Below, piece after piece: positions 39,526-47,292 of a stretch of 64,000 nt of DNA. The translations under genes and the position numbers were made by a program. The stretch's first letter is position 1. Each line of letters opens with the position of its first letter. The stretch covers positions 1-64,000 of the forward strand of contig NZ_JAKHEX010000003.1 in the NCBI RefSeq assembly GCF_023130475.1, in the 5' to 3' direction. The stretch is from Aciditerrimonas ferrireducens (lineage in GTDB: Bacteria; Actinomycetota; Acidimicrobiia; Acidimicrobiales; UBA8190). Below the pieces are notes generated by a model. That model ran no database searches and was not told the origin of the DNA. It was given only the letters and a program-made list of their open reading frames with translations.

Positions 39526-40497
39526 CTAGGCCAGGCTGTCGGCTGCGGGTTGGACCGTCCCGTCGTCGACCGGGGCCCCCTCGGGCCGGTCCGGGCCCGG
39601 CACCAGCGGGCCCGTGCCGGCCAGCAGTCGCCGCACCCCGGCCGCCAGGTCGGCCAGCTCCATGGGGAGCACGAAGGTCGAGCCCGCCGACTCCCCCACG
39701 CGCTGCAGCGTCTGGAGGTACTGCAGGGCCAGGGTCCGCTCGTCGAGCCCCCGGGCCACCGTCTCGAGCTCCGTCAGGGCACCGGCCAGCCCCTGGGCCC
39801 GGAGGCGGGCCGCCTGGCGCTCCCCCTCGGCGGCCAGCACCGTCGCCTGCTGCTGGCCCTCGGCCAGGGTGATGGCCGCCTGCCGCTCCCCCTCGGCGGC
39901 CAGCACCGCCGCCTGCTTCTGCCCCTCGGCCTCGGTCACGAGGGCCCGCCGGGCCCGTTCGGCGGCCATCTGCCGGGTCATGGCCTCTTGGACCGTCGGC
40001 GGCGGGTTGACCTCGCGGACCTCGACGTTCGTCACCTTCACCCCCCAGCGCTCGGTGACCTCGTCCAAGCGGACCCGCAGCGCAGCGTTGATCTCCTCGC
40101 GCTTGGAGAGCACGTCGTCGAGCGAGATCCCCCCGACGACGCTCCGCAGGGCGGTGGCCGCCAGGTTGAGCGCCGCGCCCTTCAGGTCCTGGACGGCCAC
40201 CACCGACTGCCGGGGGTCGACCACCTTGTAGAAGATCAGGAAGTCGATGGAGATCGCCGCGTTGTCCTTCGTGATGGCCACCTGGTGGGGCACCTCGAAG
40301 AACTGTTCCCGCAGGTCCACCAGCTGGGTCCGGTCGGTGACGGGGTTCAGGAACACCACCCCGGGGCCCTTCGTCCCCACCACCCGGCCCAGCCGGAAGA
40401 CCACGAGCCGCTGGTACTCCCGGGCGATCCGCAGCGAGGTACCGAGGGCCACCAGGGCCGCGAGCACCACCACGGCGATCACGATGCCGACGATCAC
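39526..40497 (-). CDS. SPFH/band 7 (stomatin-like) membrane protein
   Basis: A 323-residue protein with one N-terminal membrane segment (VIVGIVIAVVVLAALVALGT) and an SPFH domain (YQRLVVFRLGRVVGTKGPG, then VKVTNVEVREVNPP). A long Ala/Glu/Gln-rich coiled coil (residues about 195-260) precedes a Pro-rich tail. Such proteins form large rings in lipid rafts and pair with NfeD proteins. Its GTG overlaps the stop of the upstream NfeD gene (GTGA), the standard operon of this pair. I exclude the low-complexity N-terminal extension in the open frame up to 40623. Confidence 0.9.
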   Translation of the reverse strand: MIVGIVIAVVVLAALVALGTSLRIAREYQRLVVFRLGRVVGTKGPGVVFLNPVTDRTQLVDLREQFFEVPHQVAITKDNAAISIDFLIFYKVVDPRQSVVAVQDLKGAALNLAATALRSVVGGISLDDVLSKREEINAALRVRLDEVTERWGVKVTNVEVREVNPPPTVQEAMTRQMAAERARRALVTEAEGQKQAAVLAAEGERQAAITLAEGQQQATVLAAEGERQAARLRAQGLAGALTELETVARGLDERTLALQYLQTLQRVGESAGSTFVLPMELADLAAGVRRLLAGTGPLVPGPDRPEGAPVDDGTVQPAADSLA

Positions 40498-40973
40498 GTC
40501 TCCCCCTCCCCGGCCGCCGGCTCGACCTGCTCGCCCCAGACCCGCAGCCTGAGCCCCTGGACCTCCAGCACCTGCACGGCGCCCCCGGCCGGCACCGTTC
40601 CGTTCACCGCCTCGGCGCTCCACTCCTCGCCGGCCACCCGCACCACCCCGAGGGGGGCCAGGCGGCTGAGCGCCACCCCCATGGCCCCCTCCAGGGACGC
40701 CCCGGACCCCGAGGGCCCTGACGGTGCTGCGACCCGGTCCCGCCGGAGGGCCGCCAGCCCCGCCGTCCCGAGGGCGCCGCTCACCGTCAGGTCAGCCCCG
40801 AGGAGCACCCAGAGAAGGGTCCGGCCGTCCCCCAGGGCCGCCATGACCACCAGCCACGCGGCCGCCAGGATCCCCAGGGCCGCGGCCAGGACGTGGGCGT
40901 GGGGCCCGGCGTGGAAGCCGGCCAGGGCCACGAGGACCACCAGGCCGAGCAGAACACCAGCCACCAGCCACAT
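40494..40973 (-). CDS. NfeD-like membrane protein
   Basis: A 159-residue protein: three N-terminal membrane segments, then an OB-fold domain at residues about 95-150 (MGVALSRLAPLGVVRVAGEEW, then GGAVQVLEVQGLRLRV). Together with the SPFH protein, which overlaps its stop codon, it forms a membrane-quality or raft scaffold. The ATG has a GAGAGGAG site. The protease domain of long NfeD proteins is absent, as in the short class. Confidence 0.88.
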   Translation of the reverse strand: MWLVAGVLLGLVVLVALAGFHAGPHAHVLAAALGILAAAWLVVMAALGDGRTLLWVLLGADLTVSGALGTAGLAALRRDRVAAPSGPSGSGASLEGAMGVALSRLAPLGVVRVAGEEWSAEAVNGTVPAGGAVQVLEVQGLRLRVWGEQVEPAAGEGET

Positions 40974-41097
40974 GGCCGCTCCTCTCGAGGTCAGCCAACA
41001 CCCAGCCTAGGCCCCCGCCGCCCCCCACCGGCACCGGGCATGTGCACCGGGGTACGAGCGGGTTCAGGGTGGCCGGGTTGCTGCCGATCACTGTCCC

Positions 41098-42153
41098 GTG
41101 CCCCTCGGCGAGCACCGTCCCCACGAGCCCGACCCCGGCGCCCTGGCCCTCGAAGTGGCCGTCCTCCGCCAGGAGCTGGCCCGGACCCAGGCCAAGCTGG
41201 CCGAGGCCCGGGCTCTCGCCGAGCTGGTCGAGCGCTCCCCCCACCCGGCCCTGGTCCACGACGGTCGGGTGGTCCTCTGGGCCAACGACGCCGCCGCCCA
41301 CCTCGTCGAGCTCGAGTCCGGCCAGGCCTTCGTGGGCACCCCCCTCGTCGACGTCGTCGAACCGGCCTCCCAGCGAACGGCCTGGGAACGCATCGCCGCC
41401 ACCCTCCGGGGCGAGCCACTCCCGACCCCCGGGGAGTTCGTCATCCGGACCCGCAGCGGTCGCCGGGTGGTGGTCGAGACGCGGGCGTCCCGGACCGTCT
41501 GGCGGGGCGTCCCGGCCGTCTACATCGTCGTCTGGGACGTCACGGCCCGGCGGGAGCACGCCGCCCAGCTCGCCTGGGCCGCCACCCACGACACCCTCAC
41601 CGGGCTGCTCAACCGGGACGGCATCCGGGCCCACCTCGACCACGACCTCGGCGCCCGGCCCTGCCCGGACCCCGACCACACCCCCGCCCAGGTCATGGCC
41701 GTCCTCCTCCTCGACCTCGACGGTTTCAAGGCGGTCAACGACCGGAACGGGCATGCCGCCGGCGACGCGTTCCTCCAGGCCGTGGCCGCTGCCCTCCAAC
41801 GGACCGCCGGGGACCACCCGCTCGGCCGTCTCGGCGGCGACGAGTTCCTCTGCCTCCTCCGGGACCCCGCCCCCGGGGAGCCCGAGGCACTCGCCGAGCG
41901 CTTGGCGGCGGCCGTGGCCGAGACGGCCCAGCCGCAGAACCCGCCCACTGCGGACTCGGCGACGGCGGCCACCGATGCAGCAGTCCCCGCGGTCACGGCC
42001 AGCATCGGCGTGGCCATCGGCCGGACCGGCCAGGTCTCCCCCTCGGTCCTCCTCGCCGCCGCCGACGCCGCCATGTACCGGGCCAAGCGCCGCGGCGTCA
42101 GCCACGAGACCGTCGACCTGACCAGCGTCCCATCCGCTCCTGTCCGGGGCTGA
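41098..42153 (+). CDS. PAS-GGDEF diguanylate cyclase
   Basis: A 351-residue soluble protein. A short coiled coil (ALEVAVLRQELARTQAKLAE) leads into a PAS domain (about residues 43-150), then a GGDEF domain with LLLDLDGFKAVNDRNGH and the intact signature RLGGDEF near residue 247. It should make cyclic-di-GMP. No typical inhibitory RxxD stands five residues before the signature. GTG at 41098 is the start. It opposes the GAF-EAL phosphodiesterase in function and lies 124 bp from the NfeD gene, divergently. Confidence 0.9.
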   Translation: MPLGEHRPHEPDPGALALEVAVLRQELARTQAKLAEARALAELVERSPHPALVHDGRVVLWANDAAAHLVELESGQAFVGTPLVDVVEPASQRTAWERIAATLRGEPLPTPGEFVIRTRSGRRVVVETRASRTVWRGVPAVYIVVWDVTARREHAAQLAWAATHDTLTGLLNRDGIRAHLDHDLGARPCPDPDHTPAQVMAVLLLDLDGFKAVNDRNGHAAGDAFLQAVAAALQRTAGDHPLGRLGGDEFLCLLRDPAPGEPEALAERLAAAVAETAQPQNPPTADSATAATDAAVPAVTASIGVAIGRTGQVSPSVLLAAADAAMYRAKRRGVSHETVDLTSVPSAPVRG

Positions 42154-42331
42154 ACCAGACCTGAGGCGACGAGGCGCCAGGAGCGGTCCCTCGGGCCGAG
42201 GGGCGAGCATCCGGCGCGTCTCCGTGCTCCCGAAGTCATCCTGCGGCGCCGTCGGCCCCGTTGGGCAAGCGCAATCTCGTTATCATCCTCGGAGTCGAGG
42301 CCGTAGCACCCGTCGAGCAGGAGGTTGGCCA

Positions 42332-42706
42332 GTGAGCTCGGTCACCTACGAGGCACGAGGCGGCAAGGCAATCTACAACGGCCGGACGCTTGCCGAATGG
42401 GTACCCGAGGTCGTCGACGCCCTCGTACGGGCCTGCGACCCCGAACAGGTCCTCCTCTTCGGGTCGGTGGCGCGAGGAGATGATGGCCCCGATTCGGACC
42501 TCGACCTGATGGTGGTGTGCTCGTCCATCGACTACACCAAGCGTCACGAGCTGGAGGCGGAGCTCTATGCCGAAATCGGCGGTCGTGCACCGGTCCAGCT
42601 CTTCGTTACCGACCGCCGTGAGTGCGAACGTCGCCGCGACGTCATCGGCTCGATGCACTACTGGCCGCTCCGGGAGGGACGGGTCGTCTATGCCCGAGCT
42701 GCCTGA
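42332..42706 (+). CDS. MNT-type nucleotidyltransferase (probable antitoxin)
   Basis: A 124-residue minimal nucleotidyltransferase with the catalytic signature G44-S45-x10-D56-x-D58 (GSVARGDDGPDSDLDL). MNT proteins that pair with HEPN toxins are antitoxins, several of which add AMP to the toxin. The GTG start follows AGCAGGAGG. The gene overlaps the next by 17 bp, the usual spacing of this module. The codon use is less GC-extreme than in the neighbours, which hints at acquisition. Confidence 0.88.
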   Translation: MSSVTYEARGGKAIYNGRTLAEWVPEVVDALVRACDPEQVLLFGSVARGDDGPDSDLDLMVVCSSIDYTKRHELEAELYAEIGGRAPVQLFVTDRRECERRRDVIGSMHYWPLREGRVVYARAA

Positions 42707-43109
42707 CAACAACGACGAGGAAGCCCGCCGTTGGCTCCAGAACGTCGAGGACGACCTCCATGCCATGCGTGCCGTTGTACGAGACCCCGAGTCACCTCGT
42801 CGCATGGCGTGTTTTCTCTCCCACCTCGTCGTCGAGAAGGCGCTGAAGGCCACGCTGATCGATGCCGGCGTCCCGTTCCCAAAGACCCACAACTTGCTCG
42901 TCCTGCACGACGCGTGCCTCCAGCAGCGGCGCCTGCTGACCCTGGAGCGCCCGTTGCTCGCACAATGCAACCCCTGGGCGATCGACGGACGCTACGCCGA
43001 TGATCTCGCCGAGGCGGACGTCGAGCAGGCGAACCGGTTAGCAGCGTTTGCGGAGCAGGTGGTCGGTGAAGTTCGCCGAGAGCTGCAAGCAAACCGTCGC
43101 AGCCCCTGA
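42690..43109 (+). CDS. HEPN-domain protein (probable toxin RNase)
   Basis: A 139-residue all-helical protein with the HEPN catalytic motif R38-x6-H45 in RMACFLSHLVVEKALKA, and the pattern THNLLVLHD. HEPN toxins cleave RNA. It follows the MNT gene on the same strand with a 17-bp overlap. The ATG lies inside the MNT gene, so translation is probably coupled. MNT-first order is common. No phage or mobile gene is adjacent. Confidence 0.88.
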   Translation: MPELPDNNDEEARRWLQNVEDDLHAMRAVVRDPESPRRMACFLSHLVVEKALKATLIDAGVPFPKTHNLLVLHDACLQQRRLLTLERPLLAQCNPWAIDGRYADDLAEADVEQANRLAAFAEQVVGEVRRELQANRRSP

Positions 43110-43254
43110 CCGCGTGTACCACCCCGGGCTCGGTCGAGGCTCTCACGCTGTGATTCCGACCAGGACGCGGTCCACCAGGCAGGCCGGCTCGTCGAGCGGG
43201 GACCGCCGGCCGTCTCGACACGCCCTCTGGCTCGCGCTCGCCCGTCCAGCCGGT

Positions 43255-43629
43255 TCAGGCGGGAGCGGTCTGTTGGAGCACGATGCCGTTGCCGTCGGGA
43301 TCGTCGAAGGTCACGAACCGCCCCCACGGCTGGGTCTGGATCCCCCCTTCGATGACGACACCTTTGGCCACCAGGTCGGCCACGTCGCCCTCGAGGTCGT
43401 CGGTCTCGAGGACGAGGCCTTTCACCGATCCTGCCGGCATCGTCGGGAACCACGTGACAAGACTGATCGACGTTGCAGCACCCTTCGGCGCGACCTGGAC
43501 CCAGCGGGCATCGGTCCCCATCGGGTTGTCCCGGACGAGGTCGAACCCGAGGACGTCCACGTAGAAGGCCCGGGCGCGGTCCTGGTCGCTGACCGGCAGC
43601 GAGAGCAGCTGGACGTGCGTGATGGCCAC
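43255..43629 (-). CDS. VOC (glyoxalase/bleomycin-resistance fold) protein
   Basis: A 124-residue beta-alpha-beta-beta-beta protein: the start AITHVQLLSLPVSDQDRARAF carries one His ligand position and the end reads DDPDGNGIVLQQ. Sequence similar to the actinobacterial VOC proteins that bind small ligands; the last metal Glu seems to be Val or Gln, so metal binding is uncertain. The GTG at 43629 has a TATGCT -10 6 nt upstream and no ribosome site, so it is probably leaderless and independent of the operon behind it. Confidence 0.8.
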   Translation of the reverse strand: MAITHVQLLSLPVSDQDRARAFYVDVLGFDLVRDNPMGTDARWVQVAPKGAATSISLVTWFPTMPAGSVKGLVLETDDLEGDVADLVAKGVVIEGGIQTQPWGRFVTFDDPDGNGIVLQQTAPA

Positions 43630-43635
43630 TGGCGG

Positions 43636-43641
43636 AGCATA
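43636..43641 (-). promoter_or_regulatory. -10 element of the VOC gene (leaderless)
   Basis: On the minus strand TATGCT is followed by 6 nt and GTG at 43629. Confidence 0.5.
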
Positions 43642-43677
43642 GACACCGGGCCGTCCTCCGGTCGCTGGCGCCGGATG

Positions 43678-43699
43678 CCCCGGGCTCCCCGAGCCCCGG
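43678..43699 (-). terminator. Candidate hairpin at the end of the catabolic operon
   Basis: GGGCTC and GAGCCC form a stem around CCC, extended by flanking CC/GG pairs with one bulge. It lies 20 bp after the stop of the HMG-CoA-lyase-like gene on the minus strand and before the separate VOC promoter. A weak but sensible place for a terminator. Confidence 0.35.
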
Positions 43700-43720
43700 C
43701 CCCCAGGGACCCGCCCTGCC

Positions 43721-44656
43721 TCAGGACCCGGCCCGCTCGGGGGGGAACGGGCCGGCCCGCCCGAGGGCCGAGGCCGTCGGGTGGCCCAGAGCATCGGCCA
43801 GCCAGGTCCGGGCAGCCAGGAGGGCTGCAAGGTCAAGCCCCGTGGCCACGCCGCTGCGGGCGAAGAGGTAGGCGAGGTCCTCGGTGGCCACGTTGCCCGT
43901 CGCACCCGGGGCGAAGGGGCAGCCGCCGATCCCCCCCAGGCTGGCGTCCAGCGACGTCACCCCGGCCTGGTAGGCGGCCCAGGCGTTCGCCGTCCCGGTC
44001 CCTCGGGTGTCGTGGAAGTGGCAGCGCAGGGCCAGGCCCGGGGCGAGACGCGAGACGGCCCCGACCCGCTCGGTGACCTGGGCCGGGACGGCCACCCCGA
44101 TGGTGTCGGCCAGGCAGAGCTCGTCCGGCCCGGCGGCCGCCACCGCCCCGGCCACCTCCTCCAAGCGGCCGAGGGGGACCTCTCCCTCGAAGGGGCAGCC
44201 GAAGGACGCCCCGATGGTCACCGACGTGGTGAGGCCGGCGGCCCTCGCCGCACCGAGCAGGTCCGGGAGGCGCGCCAGCGTCTCCGCGGTCCCTGCGCCC
44301 TGGTTCGCCCGGCTGAAGGTGTCGCTGGCCACCACCACCAGGTTCACTTCCTGCACCCCGGCAGCGGCGGCCCGGGCCACCCCCCGCTCGTTCACCACCA
44401 GGCCACAGAGCCGCACCTGCCCCCGGGGCCCCGGCGGGTCCTCCTGGAGCAGCCCGAGGAGCGCCTCGGCGTCCGCCATCTTCGGCACGACCTTCGGGCT
44501 CACGAAGCTCGTGACCTCCACCCGCCGGGCGCCGGCGGCCACCACCCGGCGGACCAGCTCGGCCTTCGCCTCGGTCGGCAGGTCCGCCGGGTCGTTCTGC
44601 AGACCGTCGCGGGGCGCGACCTCGACGATCTCCACCGCTGCCCCTGCCCCGCTCAC
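43721..44656 (-). CDS. HMG-CoA-lyase-like enzyme
   Basis: A 311-residue DRE-TIM metallolyase. PRDGLQN supplies the Arg and Asp, CHFHD the two His ligands, and GGIGGCPFAPGATGN the loop with the catalytic Cys of 3-hydroxy-3-methylglutaryl-CoA lyases. It splits a 3-hydroxy-3-methylacyl-CoA into an acyl-CoA and a keto acid. The real substrate depends on the operon; leucine breakdown is one choice. The GTG overlaps the stop of the isochorismatase-like gene (GTGA). Confidence 0.9.
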   Translation of the reverse strand: MSGAGAAVEIVEVAPRDGLQNDPADLPTEAKAELVRRVVAAGARRVEVTSFVSPKVVPKMADAEALLGLLQEDPPGPRGQVRLCGLVVNERGVARAAAAGVQEVNLVVVASDTFSRANQGAGTAETLARLPDLLGAARAAGLTTSVTIGASFGCPFEGEVPLGRLEEVAGAVAAAGPDELCLADTIGVAVPAQVTERVGAVSRLAPGLALRCHFHDTRGTGTANAWAAYQAGVTSLDASLGGIGGCPFAPGATGNVATEDLAYLFARSGVATGLDLAALLAARTWLADALGHPTASALGRAGPFPPERAGS

Positions 44657-45399
44657 GACGCCTCCCGGCGCGCGCCGCTCCCGGCTCCCTCGCCGAGCAG
44701 GCCCGAGAGGGCCTCGCCCAGGCCGATCACATCGGCGTACTTCGCCTGCAGGTCGAACAGGTTCTGCTCCTGGGTGGCCGGGTCCCGGTCGGCGACCGCC
44801 TCGGCCACCACCAGGGGCCGGAAGCCGTGCTGGAGGGCGTCGAGGGCACTGGCCCGCACGCAGCCGCTCGTGGAGAACCCGGCGAGGACCACCGTGTCGA
44901 CCCCGGCCTGCACCAGGCTGCTCGCCAGGTCCGTCCCGAAGAACGCCGAGGCGTAGCGCTTCTCCACCACCGCCTCCCCGGCAGCTGGTTGGAGGCCTTC
45001 GCAGAAGGCCCCGAGGGGGCTGCCGGCCACGAAGGCCGCCAGGGCCGGCACCTTGGCGAAGAACAGCGGGGCGTCGACCGCTCCCCGGGGGTAGCGGACG
45101 GTCGGCCAGAACACCGGCCGTCCCCCGGCCCGGGCCGCCCGGAGCAGCTCGGCCATGGCGGCCACGACCCGGGGACCCTCGGCCAGGTAGAGCGGCGACC
45201 CCGGCGTGCTGTAGGCGGCGAGCGCGTCGACCAGCACGAGGGCCGGGGCCCGGCCCCAGCCCAGCCGGCCGAGGAACCCCGCCCGGGCGCTGTCCTCGGC
45301 CCGCCCGTCGGCCACCGGAGGGGCCGGTTCGGTCCGGTCGGACTCGGACTGGGCCGGTTCGGTCCGGGCCGGCACGGTGGGCTCGGCCATGCCCGTCAC
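44653..45399 (-). CDS. Isochorismatase-fold cysteine hydrolase
   Basis: A 248-residue protein of the isochorismatase fold that includes N-carbamoylsarcosine amidase and ureidoacrylate hydrolase. The catalytic triad is seen as Asp (ALVLVDALAAY), Lys (VEKRYASAFFGT) and Cys (GFSTSGCVRASA). An N-terminal tail of about 45 residues is low-complexity. I take the GTG at 45399, which overlaps the hydantoinase B stop; the ATG at 45390 is equally possible. Context suggests cleavage of an N-carbamoyl product made by the hydantoinase. Confidence 0.88.
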   Translation of the reverse strand: MTGMAEPTVPARTEPAQSESDRTEPAPPVADGRAEDSARAGFLGRLGWGRAPALVLVDALAAYSTPGSPLYLAEGPRVVAAMAELLRAARAGGRPVFWPTVRYPRGAVDAPLFFAKVPALAAFVAGSPLGAFCEGLQPAAGEAVVEKRYASAFFGTDLASSLVQAGVDTVVLAGFSTSGCVRASALDALQHGFRPLVVAEAVADRDPATQEQNLFDLQAKYADVIGLGEALSGLLGEGAGSGARREAS

Positions 45400-47288
45400 G
45401 ACCCCTGTCGGGCGAAGGGCGGGAACTGGGGCGGTTTCGGGGTGGGCAGGCCGGTCTCGGCCAGGCAACGGGCCCGGAGCTCCTCGAGGTCCGAGAACCC
45501 CCGGTCGAAGAGGGGCAGCTCGCCCCGGTTGGCCCGGATCTCGGCCCGCAGGGCCTCGGTGGCCGGCTGGTCGACCCGGCCTTCCTCGTCGAGGACCACC
45601 CCGTAGCGCCGGGCCCCCTCCCGGGTCACGAGGCCCCGCTCGACCTCCAGGGCCACGAGCTCCGGGTCCCGCTCCAGGGGGTCGCCCCAGCCGCCCCCGC
45701 CCCAGGTCACGTAGTGCAGCAGGTCGCCCTTGTGGACCTGGACCCGGTCGCACTTGGAGGGCAACACCTCGACCGTGCCGTCGGCCCGTTCCAGCCACTT
45801 CCGGCTCCGGCCCCCCGGCAGGCCCCCGTTCACCCCCCAGGGGTAGGTGAACCAGCGGTCGTCGTGGATCGAGACCTGGCCGGGCTCCAAGAACCGGTAG
45901 GCGATGTCGATGCCGTTGCCACCCCGGTAGAGGCCCGGGCCGCCCGAGTCGGCCACCGTCTCGTACTTCTCGATGACCAGCGGGAAGTACGCCTCCAAGA
46001 ACTCGTTCGGCACGTTCGTGAAGCTCGGCCAGAGCGAGTGGCCATCAGGGCCGTCCCCGGCCGGCCGTCCCGGGATGCCCCCGAAGCCGATCTGGTAGAG
46101 CTGGAACCACTCCCCGGCCCGCTCCCCCTCGGTCCAGGTCCCCGAGTACATGAGGTGCGGGGAGGACGAGAAGCCGGCGGCGCAGAGGAACTCGGGCTGC
46201 CGCTGGCCGAGCAGGCCGGTCAGGATGTCGAAGATCCGCCCGAGCCCGTGCGTCCGGCAGGAGAGCGCCGCGGGGTAGCGGGGCTTCAGCAGGGTGCCCT
46301 CGGGGATCCGGACGTCCACCAGCGGGTAGAACCCGTCGTTCCACAGGATCTGGGGGTCGAACACCGAGATCATGTAGGTCCCGAAGAACATCTTGTAGAG
46401 GGACTCGTTCAGGTAGTAGTTGATCGGACCCAGCGACTGCGGGTCGGTCCCGATGAAGTCCAGGATCAGCTTCCCCTCCTCCCGCCACATCGAGCAGTGG
46501 ATCTTGTAGGGCCCGTACCCCATGCCGTCGTCGCAGACGTAGTCGGTGAAGGTCAGCACCTCGTCGGCCGGGATGGTCGTCTCGATGAGGGTCTTCATGG
46601 CGTCGTAGTTCCGCTGCAGCAACGCGTCCAGGGTGGCCAGGTAGACGTCGGTGCCGAAGCGCTCGCAGAGCTCCTGGATGCGCCGGCCGGCGTTCCGGCA
46701 CGCTGCGACCAAGGCGTTCAGGTCCGAGCGGTTCCACTCCCGCATCCGGACGTTGTTCAGGGCGATCCGCAGCACGTCCTCGTCGAGGCGGCCCTTGTCG
46801 TAGAGCTTCACCGGGGGCACCAGGACCCCCTCCTCGAAGATGCTCGTGGCGTCGGTCGGCAAGGAGCCGGGCACCTTGCCCCCCACGTCGGTCATGTGGC
46901 CGAACTGGGCCGCCCAGCCCACCAACCAGCCGTCCACGTAGATCGGCAGGATGACCAGCCAGTCGTTGGCGTGGCTGATGGCCCCGCCGCAGGCGTAGGG
47001 GTCGGAGGTGAACAGCACGTCGCCCTCCTCGACCGTCCCCTCGAAGCCCTCCAGGAACGCCGGGATGGAGAGGCCGAACTGGCCGACCACCATGAGGCCC
47101 TCGGGGTTGGCGATGAGCGGGAACTCGTCGTGCTGCTCCCGGATCCCCGGCGACATGGCCGTCCGGAACAGCACGGCGTCCATCTCGGCCCGGGCGTTGC
47201 GCAGGGCGTTCTCGATGATGTCGACGGTCACCGGGTCGACCTCGGCGGCCTTCGGCAGCGGGTCGGTGCGCTGGACGATGCGGGCCAT
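45396..47288 (-). CDS. hyuB: Hydantoinase B/oxoprolinase family subunit
   Basis: A 630-residue HyuB-type subunit. The start DPVTVDIIENALRNARAEMD, then RTAMSPGIREQHDEFPLI and SDPYACGGAISHANDWL are typical; the C-terminal VTWGGGGWGDPLERDPE closes the family. With the A subunit it opens cyclic amides (hydantoins, 5-oxoproline, caprolactam or acetone-type substrates in this superfamily) using ATP. The exact ring is unknown. It starts 5 bp after the A subunit's stop, a tight operon. Confidence 0.92.
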   Translation of the reverse strand: MARIVQRTDPLPKAAEVDPVTVDIIENALRNARAEMDAVLFRTAMSPGIREQHDEFPLIANPEGLMVVGQFGLSIPAFLEGFEGTVEEGDVLFTSDPYACGGAISHANDWLVILPIYVDGWLVGWAAQFGHMTDVGGKVPGSLPTDATSIFEEGVLVPPVKLYDKGRLDEDVLRIALNNVRMREWNRSDLNALVAACRNAGRRIQELCERFGTDVYLATLDALLQRNYDAMKTLIETTIPADEVLTFTDYVCDDGMGYGPYKIHCSMWREEGKLILDFIGTDPQSLGPINYYLNESLYKMFFGTYMISVFDPQILWNDGFYPLVDVRIPEGTLLKPRYPAALSCRTHGLGRIFDILTGLLGQRQPEFLCAAGFSSSPHLMYSGTWTEGERAGEWFQLYQIGFGGIPGRPAGDGPDGHSLWPSFTNVPNEFLEAYFPLVIEKYETVADSGGPGLYRGGNGIDIAYRFLEPGQVSIHDDRWFTYPWGVNGGLPGGRSRKWLERADGTVEVLPSKCDRVQVHKGDLLHYVTWGGGGWGDPLERDPELVALEVERGLVTREGARRYGVVLDEEGRVDQPATEALRAEIRANRGELPLFDRGFSDLEELRARCLAETGLPTPKPPQFPPFARQGS

Positions 47289-47292
47289 GGCG

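Noticed and set aside
40498-40623. N-terminal extension of the SPFH protein
   Set aside because: The extension is low-complexity and would lie inside the NfeD gene; the GTG that overlaps the NfeD stop is the natural start.
43110-43254. A minus-strand peptide LDEPACLVDRVLVGITA in the gap after the HEPN gene
   Set aside because: It is short, lacks a start codon and I cannot tie it to a family with confidence; it might be gene debris but I do not annotate it.
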